A stretch of 64,000 nucleotides of DNA from Plasmodium coatneyi (taxonomy: Eukaryota > Apicomplexa > Aconoidasida > Haemosporida > Plasmodiidae): NCBI RefSeq assembly GCF_001680005.1, contig NC_033565.1, forward strand, positions 973,501 to 1,037,500. The letters are read 5' to 3'. Position numbers and translations under genes: made by a program. Positions 1-10,156 of this stretch are shown piece after piece (the stretch's first letter is position 1; each line of letters opens with the position of its first letter). The notes below the pieces were generated by a model. The model did no database searches. It saw only the letters and a list, made by a program, of their open reading frames with translations, and had not been told where the DNA came from.

Positions 1-798
1 AAAAAATGTGTTATTATATAAGGAATGTGTGAAAATTTTTCTTTTCTTCACACAAATAACACTCATGTAATTCATTTTATTATGTAATTTTCATTTATTT
101 TATGAGTTCGTGCATAGTCTACCTATTACATATGAATAAAATCATGTGCACAATGTACACATGTACACATATGGTGAGGGAAGGGGGGAGGAGGGAAGGA
201 AGAGTGTGCTCCTGTGAACATATGCATGTACGTGAAATGTATACGATAGATGTGCACGTTAAAAATTATTAATAATTTTTTTTTTAACAATAGTAGAACA
301 TAAAATGAATAGAATACATGCTCAAATTTTTCTTACTCCAAAAAAAGAAAAAATGATGCTCTCCCCGCCCCCGCCTTATTGTGTACATTAGAGGAAGAAT
401 GTGTATAGTAATAGCAGGGTTCTGAAGTAGTTTTACACATTTGAATAATATAATTGATATATGTATGGAATATATATAAGAAACTTAACCATTTCTTTTT
501 TTTTTTTCTTATTATGTTTACTCAATACATTTGTTCTTAGTATTGATCGCACATATATAATGACTTTGATGTATATATGTATGCACAATCTGCTTTCTGT
601 TACTTTTGGAAAAAATTAGAAGGAATGTGTACTGTTCACAGAAACAAAGAACTTCATATTCATCAAGAAACACTGTCGGACGGGGCACAATTCCTTGCAT
701 ACATAAACTTCCCCCTATTTTTTCAAATAGATAGAGTAAAGTTTTTAATATAAATTTCACATTATACACACATATATAGAAGCCCATACATATTAACC
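1..798. other. AT-rich 5' flank of KIR gene, no gene seen
   Basis: This stretch is clearly more AT-rich than the core genome to the right. It holds short T and A runs and no convincing reading frame. It should contain the promoter and 5' UTR of the KIR gene starting at 799. I see no GGGTTYA-type telomeric heptads, so it is not telomeric repeat. Confidence 0.6.
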
Positions 799-2744
799 AT
801 GTCCGAAACCGCACCAATAGCACCAGGAGGACCAATGGTAAGAAAAAGAATATTAAGGAATAATATTAAGGAAGAAAAGTTGTTAGGGGTGGTTGCTGGA
901 AGGGAAGGTTGTTAGGTGGTAGGGTGGAAGGAATGTTGTGTTAGGGCTGGTGATAGGTGGGTTGTTAGGTGGTAGGATGATCGGTGGTAGGGTGGAAGGA
1001 ATGGTTGTTAGAGTGGTGAAAGAAAGATGGTGTTGGAGTGGTAGGTGGAAGGAAGGAAAGGATGTTCTAAGGAAGGAAAGGAAGGGTCTAAGGAGCAGGA
1101 AGGAAAGGAGGTCTAATAAAGAAGGAAAAAAAAGAATATACATACAACTCCTTATATATGTATGTGTAATACATATATTTACATATATATATGTGTATGT
1201 ATAACATATATATTTATGTTGCACACACATAACACCCACTCCCCCAGACGTGTTCATCAGTATCAATTACTGAGAAGTTATCCATATATAACACCTTCTA
1301 TACAAATTTCGACACTGCTGCAGGGATGCAGGTCGACGGGGGTACCGAAGGTACACAATTGACGGCTGAATTAAGGAGCAGCTTCCAGGATTGTACGAAA
1401 ATTATTGCGAACGCTGCAAAAATCGCGAACGCCTACGTATACGCATGTATGCAGAATGGGAAACCGGATTACGGGGATTCCCCTTGCTATTTCTTTTATT
1501 ATTGGTTCGGCCATAAATACTGGAACGACTTAGGTGTTAAACCATTGTCAAGCCTTTTGGATAAAATTTCCGAAACGCTGGAATCTTTTATCAGTAGTGG
1601 TGGAAAGAAGTGTGAATTTAAGTACAAAGATCTTGAGGACCACACCATTTTTCGCAACATGAAAATCATATTCGATTTTTACCACGATTATAAGGAACTA
1701 CCGAGGTTACTAAATACGTACAGTGGTACCACCTGTGCGAAAGAATGGTCCACCTATTGGGAAACAGTTTCTTCAGCATGTAAAGCTATGGAAAAGGTAT
1801 GCAGAGGAGAAGGGGCTAGTGAGCATAAGGGGAAACCATATTGTACAGACTTTGAGAAAACCTACGCTTTACATTGTGAAACAGCTAATCTCCACCAAAT
1901 GATGGCGGAACTAATAACAAGACATCACCAGCTTGAAGCTGCCGCAGCGGCCTCTACTGCAGAAGAAATCTTAAATAAAGCAACCACCACTTCTTCCATT
2001 TCTTCCATCTTTGGTACCTTAGCAACCATAGGTGCCCCTTTCTTATTATACAAAGTAAGCACCCAAAAATTCCAAAATTTAAAAAATAAAAAAATTGAAT
2101 CATTTAACAACCTTCCTTCCACCCCTAACACATCCTTTCTTTCCTTCCTACCACCCGTAACACAACCTTCTTTCTACCTACCACCCATATAACAACCTTT
2201 CTTCTTTACACCTTTTCTTCTTTACAACTTCCTTCTTTACACCTTCCTTCTCTACACATTCCTTCCACCCTACCACCCCTAGCAACCCTACCAACCCTAA
2301 CAACCCACCTGCAACCTTCCACCACGAACAACCTTCCTTCCACCTGCCACCCACTAACAACCTTCATTCTCCTTAGACCATCCTTTCTTTTTTAGACCCT
2401 TCCTTCCTTAGACCAGTCCCTTCCTTTTCCTTCTAACCCTTCAACTTTTTAACCCACCCTTTCTTCCTTCTCAGTACACGCCATTATCCTCTTGGTTCGG
2501 TAACAGCTCCAATGGACGAAGAAGAAGAAAGAGATCCACCGGAAACAACTTGCATGTTTCCACAGAAGATACTTTAACAGATTATTCCACAGAAACTTCT
2601 ACAATAGGTCCAGGAGAGAATGATTCTGCAGTACGTTCTGCTGGATACACAGGGCATTCTACAAGACAACCCAGAGGAAGAACACGAGCAAGAACAAATG
2701 ATGCAACGGGTCATCAGGGAAATATAAGTTATGGCCGTATGTGA
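799..2744 (+). CDS. PIR-superfamily variant antigen, KIR-like, three exons
   Basis: Model join(799..837,1332..2054,2475..2744), 343 residues. PIR proteins (KIR in P. knowlesi/coatneyi, VIR in P. vivax) are multigene-family products thought to act at the infected red-cell surface or inside the host cell. The gene has the family's structure: a 13-residue first exon without a classical signal peptide, a long Cys/Trp-rich second exon (YFFYYWFGHKYW near the N-terminus, later CAKEW and CKAMEKVC), a hydrophobic segment at its end (FGTLATIGAPFLLYK), and a third exon beginning YTPLSSWFGN followed by a basic RRRRKR stretch and a Ser/Thr-rich cytoplasmic tail. All junctions are GT-AG and phase 0. The acceptor at 1330/1331 was chosen because it keeps phase with the ATG exon; a few bases of uncertainty remain. 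Both introns consist largely of low-complexity repeats that are complementary to each other. Family assignment is firm; the exact family name depends on the species. Confidence 0.88.
880..1125 (+). repeat. G-rich degenerate repeat array in KIR intron 1
   Basis: Degenerate units built from GGTTGTTAGGTGGTAGGG and then GGAAGGAAAGGATGTTCTAA, purine-rich on the sense strand. An identical 21-base segment occurs at 915-935 and 983-1003. The 3' part (about 1040-1120) is a GGAAGG/GGTCTAAGG-type array. The closely spaced GG/GGG runs could form G-quadruplexes in DNA or pre-mRNA. Confidence 0.85.
2180..2450 (+). repeat. C-rich repeat array in KIR intron 2, complementary to intron 1
   Basis: Pyrimidine-rich degenerate repeats of the CCTTCCACCCTACCACCC and CCAACCCTAACAACC types, then CCTTAGACC. 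Bases 2257-2277 are the exact reverse complement of the 21-base segment at 915-935 and 983-1003 in intron 1, and 2298-2311 is the exact reverse complement of 955-968. Confidence 0.85.
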
Positions 2745-3594
2745 GCTGCATGAGGTCCCCCCAAGGGACATAAGTAACCACAAAGTATATATATATATAC
2801 AGTGTACTTCATACAGTTTGTGTATGGGGAAAGAAACAGAATGGAATGACATTTCCCCCTTAATCCTTTCACCTCATTTTTCCTACTGCCCATTTCTTTC
2901 TTTTTTTAATATTTCACTCTTTTTTTCCCTACATTTGTATGTTTGAATAATTTCATGAGGGAAATAACCCTCCAGGGGTGGTACACTACAAAATTGTAAA
3001 AACCCTGGAAAAGGCGGTTTTTAGACCTCGGTTAGGCGATTTCTAAGCCTTGGTATTGCGGTTTCTATGCCTCGGCAAAATTGGTAAGTTTTCTGTCACG
3101 CCATTTCTGCGGACGGGAAACGCTGAACTTGCCAAGAAAAAGAGGTTGACCAACTGGTGAGCACGGGGTTAAAACCGCGCAAGATAGGAGAAAAAAAAAA
3201 ATAAAATAAATAATATAATACAACAATAAAATGATCAAAACAATTACATATCATAGTAGCCTATATAATAAAAAAAATAAATAATACACAATAAAATGAT
3301 CAACACTAGTCAACATTAAAAAAAAAAAAAAAAAAAAAAAAAACCTTCTCCAAAAGGGCCGTCAGAAAAAAGCTGTGCGCACAGGTGGAAAAAATAAATT
3401 ATCCAATTTGGTCCCCCTTCGAACAACGGAAATGTCACAAGGTAGGAACAACAGCAGTACGTACGTGTGTAGTATTTCCCCCTGATGCGCGGCGTTGGCA
3501 GGAGAAGAGTGATTTACCACCCCAGTAGGCATGAACCACCATGACCCAGTGTGATACTGCTTAATAGAGCGTGCCCTGGCAGCCCCGCGTGTAG
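2745..3594. other. Intergenic boundary between KIR locus and core genome
   Basis: No gene seen. It contains three imperfect copies of a roughly 23-bp unit (about 3013-3075), an AT-rich patch (3189-3345) with two near-identical copies of an ACAATAAAATGATCAA segment, an A25-class tract ending at 3343, then ordinary GC content leading into ROM9. The composition change marks the switch from multigene-family DNA to conserved core. Confidence 0.6.
3013..3075. repeat. Imperfect 23-bp tandem repeat, three copies
   Basis: Three successive diverged units resemble GGCGGTTTCTATGCCTCGG (first GGCGGTTTTTAGACCTCGG, then GGCGATTTCTAAGCCTTGG, then TGCGGTTTCTATGCCTCGG). The array lies 3' of the KIR gene. Function unknown. 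Confidence 0.6.
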
Positions 3595-5055
3595 ATGAAA
3601 AAGGTGGAGAGGTACTTGTCCCAGTGCGGCCACTGGGCTCGGGGCTTCTCCAGGTATTCGCATAAGCAACCTATTAAGGAGAAGAAGAGGAGTCAATCCA
3701 TTTTAGGCACTATGCGGGGCATCCCGCTGCGCAATATGTTTCCCAAATGGAACGACCTAACGATGGAACATGCCCACAAGAAAGAAAAGGAGATGGGGAA
3801 AATGGTAAAAAGGACATTTGAAGAATTGCGTGTCAAGTATGAAGAGGTAAGAATGAAATATCAGGACACATTATCCATGTGGAGAGACGAAAGAACGAAA
3901 ATTAGAAAACGAATTGCCCCTCACTTCTTAAAGGGGATGTTAATGAAAAACGTAGCATTTGATGGAAGACACGTAAAAACTGCCCTGCACAAAATTTCCC
4001 TTGAAGGAAAATTCTTTTTAAAAAACCTGAAGCACTTTTATCGGGACGCAAACATACCATACTATAGAAATCTAATTCATTACCATTATAGGAGAGCACC
4101 TGTGACGTACACGTTGATGTCATTGCACCTTTTGGTCTTCCTCCTATGGATGAGTGCGAAGCCTGGGGATACATACAACTATGTTTCAATGCCCCGAGGG
4201 TTTTACTATCCCAGTTCGAATGTGTATACCCCCTTCGGGGTTAAGAATGCATCGTCCGGTCAGTCCTTCCCCTTTGGGCTGTTCAACTTCCTAACCACAG
4301 AATTTATGTATAACCACTTTTGCTGTGGGCCGCAACAGCTGAGGGAGAAGAAACTCTACACACTCATAACCAACCTCATCAGCCACAACACTGTGCAGTC
4401 CCTTCTTCTGAATACCATTTCGCTCTTCTACATTGGGAGGTCCTTCGAGATGATTATTAATTCGAGGAATTTTTTTTTAACTTATTTTATTAGTGGGATG
4501 ATATCTTCGTATGTACAGATTTGTTACCATAAGAGTGGGCGTTCCTCTTCCTATGGAAATGTTTGCGTCCTGGGGGCAAGCGGTAGCATCAGTTCCATTC
4601 TTACGACGTATACGCTCATGTTCCCTAGCAGCAGCATTTATCTCTACGGGGTGTTAGGGCTTCCCCTGGTATGCTCAGACGTAGCGAAGCTGTGCCGCCG
4701 CGCTTAATTCGTCCTGTTTGCCGTTCGTTCATTCATTGAACCACTCTGCCTTTTTTGCCTTCGCTTACCTTTTTCCATTCCTCCTTGCCACGTTTTCCCC
4801 TCCGCAGGCCCTGTTCACTTCCCTGTATTGTGCAAACGAGGTCTACTGCGTGCTTACGGACAAGAACGACAACACAGGTTCGGCATCTCATCTGAGAACG
4901 CGTGCACGCTTTACATTGCACATATATGTTCCTTCATCAACATGCCCTTTTTTTTCCCTTCCCCCCTCTCGGCAGGCCACGTGGCACACCTCACGGGGAT
5001 GTTCCTGGGAATGCTCTACTACTACTTTTACGTCAAGGGGAGAGTTGCCTTTTAG
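3595..5055 (+). CDS. ROM9: Rhomboid-family intramembrane serine protease, ROM9-like
   Basis: Model join(3595..4668,4808..4877,4976..5055), 407 residues, three exons with GT-AG junctions. Rhomboids cleave transmembrane substrates inside the bilayer using a Ser-His dyad. The nucleophile motif GASGS lies near residue 327-331 in a hydrophobic helix (NVCVLGASGSISS). The catalytic His lies in the last helix, encoded by exon 3 (HVAHLTGMFLG). The oxyanion-region Asn of the second helix is in SLLLNTISLFYIGRSFE. A basic amphipathic N-terminal region of about 170 residues precedes the first membrane span. The call ROM9, rather than mitochondrial ROM6, rests on my memory of P. falciparum gene order (ROM9 beside CWC2), so it is an inference. 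The usual first His of helix 2 is not obvious. The ATG at 3595 is the first in frame, but an additional upstream exon cannot be excluded. Confidence 0.85.
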
Positions 5056-6107
5056 CGTGTCAGGCAGACAGGCACGCAGAGGTGATAGCCATTCCGTTTT
5101 CGCCCTTGCCGATGCGCTGCACCAAGTGTACATATAAGACAATTGACCTTATGCTACCCTCGCCATGCGCATACCCCCTCCACCCACACACGTATTCCAT
5201 TCACATGGGGAGTTTCCCCCTGTTTGATAGAGAACTCTTGGTATCCCAAAACGGAGGGGAGACACAAAGTATATGCCTCAGGGGGGGGGCCCTTCTTCCC
5301 CCTTTGGGAAATTTCTTTTCTTTTCTTTTTTTTCATAGGGAGGGGTTTGTTCCCTTCCAAGAATTTCCCCCCACTCTGTCCTATTTAATATAACGTCATG
5401 TGGGTCCCCATTTTTTTTGTACTTTTTAAAAAAAATTTTTTTTTTCTTTTTTTCTGTATGATCTGAATTTGCCACTTGATGAATGGCGCGTAGCCTCATC
5501 AATGCGGTCCTAAAAGATCCATCTGTAACAAAATTGTGTAAAAAGAGGAGTTTCACTTCCGGGAAGCAGCTCCGCTGGCAGTGGAGTGAAAGCACCTTTT
5601 CTTCTGCTGTATTTTGTTGTATTTTTTTTTTGTCATTTTATTTTTTTTTCCTTCTGTATAATGTGCCAAAAAAAAAAAAGGTTAAAAAAAAAAAAAAAAT
5701 AGTGAACTCGTACGGTTCCCCGTCAACAGAAGGTACCCCGTGACGATTTATTTTTTCCTCTTCCTCCCACTTCCCAATTTCTGAAATTTTCACAAGAGGG
5801 CGGGAAGAAAGAAAAAGAAAAGTTACCGCAAGCTTCCGTTAGAGGCAGTGACCTACACGGTGGGGCACATTTCGCTACTTCCCTGCAGGGCGCGCCAACC
5901 TGTGAAAAGCAGCGATGTGAAGAAGTGAAGCAATGCCCCGTGGGTACCCACACAAAAGGGGAAAAAAATGACCACAAGGTGATCCTGCCGAAGCTTCAAA
6001 GGAATTTCGCAACGTCGCTACAAATTCCCCGCGGCTTCTCCTGTCCATATGCCATCGTTCCATGTGTCTCTTCCCCCCATCGCCCTCGATGCATTCACCA
6101 GCTGAAG
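5056..6107. other. Intergenic, ROM9 3' UTR and CWC2 5' region
   Basis: Contains several T and A runs (5408-5452 and 5626-5699) and no independent gene. The CWC2 frame stays open upstream of 6108 to 5925 with in-frame ATGs, but I treat that part as probable leader. Confidence 0.5.
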
Positions 6108-8123
6108 ATGAGCGTGAAACGATTTTTTAATATAGTCCAAGCAGAGGACGATGATGAGAAAAGAAAAAAAAAAGTTAACGCGAGAAGAGGGGAAGTACCT
6201 GGATTGAAAAAGAATGAAGAAGCCGCAGAAGTGGCCAACCAAGGGGGGCAGTCACTAGGGGACGATGTCAAGGCCAACCAGAAGGACATAAGCGAGAGAT
6301 GTGCTGAAGGGGTGGAAGCGAAAAGTGAAGTAATCCCTGACAAAGGGACACAAAATGAGAACGTGTGCAAGGGGAAGGAAAAGAACACCACTGAGGTTCC
6401 CTCTGACCAGTTAACCAATGCACTAAAAGCTAATAGAGTAACCGGGGAGGAAGCCAATGGTGATGCGAAGGGTACCAGATTAGCGGAAAAAGACTCAGAT
6501 GAGGCTGCGGCCCCGTCTAACCCTCTGAAGGCAGAGGAAAGAGATAGCGAAGAAGTAAGCAAGGTGAAAGGAAGGGATCACTGTAGCCGAGAGGACACGT
6601 CCGGAGAGACCCCACATGGGGTCCTGCAAAATGGGAGCAGTAATCCTAACAGGAATGCCGATAGACGCACCGTGGAAAGGGGTGCGCCGAATGAAGCGCC
6701 ACAAGTAGGAGAAGCAAAGAAGGGGAGAGAACAACAGATGAGAAGTAACTCAGGAGAGACGACAAAGAAAGCAGAGGAGAAGAGTGCACCGAAGAATGAC
6801 ACCCGCCTGAGTGGAGGCGACTATAAGCACCATCACAATAAGGAATCACACGACTGTGTTAACGGGGCGCAGAAGGGGAAGAGCGAGGGCGCGGGAAATA
6901 AATGTAACCCGCAAGGGGCATACAATAATGCTAATGGTGGAAGCTGCTTTCCGCAGAACTGGATTAACTTCAATGGTTACTACGACATGTACGGCTGTGG
7001 CTACGCCGGTGGGGCGGGCATGCCCCCTGCCACGACAGTCCCACCGATGGCGCCCCCAGGAATGATCAACATGGTGAACGCGCCAAACGCGACGTACACA
7101 ACGTACGCAACCTACACAACAAACACGAACCATGTAAACTACAACAATTACTACTACTACCAGTACAATTACAATTACTATGGTATGTGCCAGGACTACA
7201 ACCGTGGGATGGAAAAGGACATGGGGGGGAAGCCCTATGAGTTCTCCTCCCTACTGGAAAAAAGCATCCAACTAATGAAGAAGAACGATAAGGTAAAAGA
7301 AATCCTGAAGCGGCCAGCCAAATTGCAAGTGACCCAAGAGGAGCTGAACAAAGTGGAATACTTAGAAGGCAATGACCAGTACAACATCTGGTTCGGAAAG
7401 TACGTGCCGGACAAATTCGACAAAGGCAGCAGTACTGGCAGTAGCAGTGGTGTACAACGCTTTGTGGCAAGGTTCAAATGCAATCCATCCACCGACTCAG
7501 GATACACAAAGGCAGATAAGAATTTGACAAGCAAACAATTTTTTTGCATTTATTTTGCACGCGGTTGTTGTGCTTATGGGCATAACTGTCTCTACAGACA
7601 CAGAATTCCAAACGAAAATGATGAACTACAGTTTGAACAAACCATCGATATTTTTGGACGGGAAAAATTCAGTACCTTCAAAGAAGACATGGGTGGGGTA
7701 GGGAATTTTAACAGCGAATGCAGAACCCTCTTCATTGGAAGCATTCACATCGATAATTTCGAGCAAGTTCACTTAATCGAAAAGATTTTATATGATGAGT
7801 TTAGCAACTTTGGAAACATTGAATATGTAAGGTATGTGCCTTTTAAAAATATTGCCTTTGTTCAATATTCGTATAGAGTCAATGCGGAGTTTGCCAAAGT
7901 AGCCATGTCGGATCAGCCTATTGAAAATCACTCCACGGCGCTAACCATCAAGTGGGCTTTCGAGCTGAAGAACACCCCTCATCACTCCTTTCAGCATTAT
8001 GCCAATCCGTATGTGTATAACCAGAGCCCCTTGGTCTCGTCCACGTGGAAACAATATACCCCGCAGCAGTTCAGCTCGCCGCCTCAATTTGGGGTTCCCC
8101 ATCAATTTGGTCCGCCTCCATAG
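6108..8123 (+). CDS. CWC2: CWC2-like pre-mRNA splicing factor (CCCH Torus domain plus RRM)
   Basis: Single-exon reading frame, 671 residues from the ATG at 6108 (MSVKRFFNIV). CWC2/RBM22-type proteins contact U6 snRNA in the active spliceosome. Residues 1 to about 290 are a charged, low-complexity extension rich in Lys/Glu/Asn. Then comes a Tyr/Asn-rich patch (NYNNYYYYQYNYNYYG). The conserved core follows: the FGKYVPDKFD segment, a CCCH zinc finger (CIYFARGCCAYGHNCLYRH), then an RRM with RNP-2-like RTLFIGSIHI and RNP-1-like KNIAFVQYSY. The tail is Pro/Gln/Phe-rich and stops inside an 18-bp tandem repeat. An in-frame ATG exists at 5925; 6108 was preferred because the intervening peptide looks like translated leader. 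A coding-looking peptide ending MPHWPFG lies downstream in another frame. Confidence 0.85.
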   Translation: MSVKRFFNIVQAEDDDEKRKKKVNARRGEVPGLKKNEEAAEVANQGGQSLGDDVKANQKDISERCAEGVEAKSEVIPDKGTQNENVCKGKEKNTTEVPSDQLTNALKANRVTGEEANGDAKGTRLAEKDSDEAAAPSNPLKAEERDSEEVSKVKGRDHCSREDTSGETPHGVLQNGSSNPNRNADRRTVERGAPNEAPQVGEAKKGREQQMRSNSGETTKKAEEKSAPKNDTRLSGGDYKHHHNKESHDCVNGAQKGKSEGAGNKCNPQGAYNNANGGSCFPQNWINFNGYYDMYGCGYAGGAGMPPATTVPPMAPPGMINMVNAPNATYTTYATYTTNTNHVNYNNYYYYQYNYNYYGMCQDYNRGMEKDMGGKPYEFSSLLEKSIQLMKKNDKVKEILKRPAKLQVTQEELNKVEYLEGNDQYNIWFGKYVPDKFDKGSSTGSSSGVQRFVARFKCNPSTDSGYTKADKNLTSKQFFCIYFARGCCAYGHNCLYRHRIPNENDELQFEQTIDIFGREKFSTFKEDMGGVGNFNSECRTLFIGSIHIDNFEQVHLIEKILYDEFSNFGNIEYVRYVPFKNIAFVQYSYRVNAEFAKVAMSDQPIENHSTALTIKWAFELKNTPHHSFQHYANPYVYNQSPLVSSTWKQYTPQQFSSPPQFGVPHQFGPPP

Positions 8124-8170
8124 TTCTGTCCGCCTCCATAGTTCTGTCCGCCTCCATAGTTCTGTCCGCC
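8112..8170 (+). repeat. 18-bp tandem repeat carrying the CWC2 stop codon
   Basis: About 3.3 copies of the unit CCGCCTCCATAGTTCTGT, codon-phased with CWC2. The CDS ends at the first TAG, and the same TAG recurs in each following unit. The unit resembles the preceding QFGPPP coding repeat with CAG changed to TAG. Confidence 0.9.
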
Positions 8171-9073
8171 GGAATCGCTCAATTCCATTTTCCAGCGACA
8201 ACATAGACACACTTGGGAGGGGTGATAACCGCGCCCTTTCCGAGCATAGCAAAAAAAAAAAAAAAAAAAAAATGAAGAACAGGAGCAAAAGTTTTAATGG
8301 CAACCTGAACCAAATGGACCACATGTTTGACATGCCGCATTGGCCATTTGGGTGAAATAAGGTGGGGAGGGGACACTTTTCTTCCTCGTCTGCCCGGACA
8401 CACTCCTGGGGGCGTACATAACCTACCTACATTCATGCACTCGTGCGTGTATTTATTCGTTTATGCATTTTAAGCATTATTCGTTTACTTGTTTTAACCA
8501 TTTGGAGGTGCCCCAATTTGGGCGCCATAGACTATCCCTCCCGTTTCGCCCCAAGGGTAGAAAGAAGTTGTTGAGGTTTAGCTTTCATTTTTGCGTTGCC
8601 CATTGCATATTTATAAAGTCATGTGTGAAAGTGTTACCCGTCCATCATCACATGCACAGCGCGAGTACTGATGCAGTACCCTGGTGGCCTGTTTTACGGC
8701 GCTTCCGTGATCGCCCCACTTCTCAGAATCAGCGCATCAAGCATGCCATAAAATCGATGCACATTTTTCAAGCGTCGAATGGCATAACTGTAGTTTTAAT
8801 TTTACCTGAACGGTGATTTTTTTTTTTTTTTTTTTTCACGCTGTTCAGGCGATTATCAACCTTTTTGCAATTTCATCAGGCGGCGTAAAACGGGGTTCAA
8901 TGCACACACAGGGCGGAATTAACCGCTACTGTCTACGTGCCAAATGGCAGGTCTGAAATGCCCACACGGGAGGTTACTCCAAATTGGTGTAATGGCTAGT
9001 CAGCTAGCTATTTTCGACAAATTAAAAAAAAAAAAAAAAAAGAACAAAAAAAAAAGGATACCGTTGTAACGGG
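8124..9073. other. Convergent intergenic region, CWC2 / histone-fold gene
   Basis: Holds an A22-class tract (8251-8272), a short coding-looking tail in another frame up to 8355, a palindromic element with a T tract in its loop (8803-8866) and an A tract near 9024-9041. No independent gene recognised. Confidence 0.5.
8803..8866. repeat. Palindromic element with poly-T loop
   Basis: Left arm CCTGAACGGTGA and right arm TCACGCTGTTCAGG flank about 20 T residues. It belongs to the dispersed CCTGAAC/GTTCAGG family found beside homopolymers elsewhere in the window. Confidence 0.7.
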
Positions 9074-10156
9074 CTAACGGTCGCCCCCATCTGGGGCCTC
9101 AAAAATATTCAACGAATTAAACAAGCACTCTGCAGGGGCCTGTGGGTCCCCCCCTTGGCGCTTTCGCTCTGCGTTCTGCATATATATGTCCCTCAACTTG
9201 GGCAGGAGACTCAACACCTGCATTTTCTCCTGTCCCATGTCTTCCTTTGTTTCACTCTCAAGTTTCTTTCCGTCGCAGCCGTTTTCGTTCATGTGGTGAA
9301 AGAAGTCCGAATCATCACTGCAGGGATGAGACGATTCGGATGAAGAAGACATGGACGACTTGGCGGAGGAGCTATAGGAAGATGATAAGTCCACGTAATA
9401 ATCCGCCTTGTCATTGTAAAGTCCCGTTTTTTTTTCTTTCCGATTTAGGGACAGTGGAATAATGGGCATATGATCATGCACATATTTTTTCTTCAATTTC
9501 ATAATTTCCTTGTACTTTTCGATATCGATATTTTCATTTAAAAATAAAACGTTTACATTTTCATTTGATGAGGAGTTGTTCCCAATGTTTAGATAGTTCA
9601 AGTTGGTCATGTTGTGCAGGCTGTCCAAAGGGTTGGTACCATCCAAGTTTTCTATCGAGTCATTGTTTTCTCTCTGCTTCATACACAGTTGCTTGTAGTA
9701 TAAGTACGAGTTCTGCAAAACGTTTATATAATTATGATTTTTTTTTTTAACAGCATCATCCTCCTCTTCTTCAACCTCATATGGGGATTTTTCAAAGAGG
9801 TCATTAAAATTGCTCACCATGTAAATTTCCCCGTACAAATTATTTAAGGCCAATTTGATGCAATGCTTTATGTCGATGTAATTCACAACAACACTTCCTC
9901 TGAGGGAAGAGAACTTCCTGCAATTCATTCCGATCGTTTTAACCATTTTTACAAAAAAATTAAACAGCAAATCTAACACTACACAGTCAGCTCTTTTTAT
10001 ATTTTTACGCAACAGTATGGTACATATTATTCGCAATATTTTTTCATTGTAGTAATCTTCTTTCGAGTTTGTGAATGGGTTTGCATGGTACTTTTCTATA
10101 TGCGTCTTGTCTGGGGATTTTCCCCTTGTCTGTACGGCGCTGTTGTCTTTCTTCAT
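9074..10156 (-). CDS. Histone-fold (bromodomain-associated/TAF-like) nuclear protein
   Basis: 360 residues from the ATG at 10156; the frame remains open without ATG to about 10285, so an upstream exon is possible. Residues about 25-105 (DYYNEKILRIICTILLRKNI and the following helices to LALNNLYGEI) look like the helix-strand-helix pattern of the bromodomain-associated histone fold seen in TAF3/TAF8-type subunits of TFIID. A later HDHMPIIPLS motif recalls the proline-rich TAF8 segment after its histone fold. The remainder is Asn/Ser-rich with a SSSYSSSAKSSMSSSSESS run. A role in the general transcription machinery is inferred from fold resemblance only. The gene converges on CWC2 and diverges from the inositol kinase across a long spacer. 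Confidence 0.6.
   Translation of the reverse strand: MKKDNSAVQTRGKSPDKTHIEKYHANPFTNSKEDYYNEKILRIICTILLRKNIKRADCVVLDLLFNFFVKMVKTIGMNCRKFSSLRGSVVVNYIDIKHCIKLALNNLYGEIYMVSNFNDLFEKSPYEVEEEEDDAVKKKNHNYINVLQNSYLYYKQLCMKQRENNDSIENLDGTNPLDSLHNMTNLNYLNIGNNSSSNENVNVLFLNENIDIEKYKEIMKLKKKYVHDHMPIIPLSLNRKEKKTGLYNDKADYYVDLSSSYSSSAKSSMSSSSESSHPCSDDSDFFHHMNENGCDGKKLESETKEDMGQEKMQVLSLLPKLRDIYMQNAERKRQGGDPQAPAECLFNSLNIFEAPDGGDR

Noticed and set aside
908..1090. GGTTGTTAGGTGG-type repeats as interstitial telomeric sequence
   Set aside because: They do not contain the GGGTTYA heptad in tandem and lie inside the KIR intron, so I call them intron repeats.
8463..8816. 117-codon plus-strand frame between CWC2 and the histone-fold gene
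   Set aside because: No domain, no splice or composition support, and it ends in the palindrome/poly-T element.
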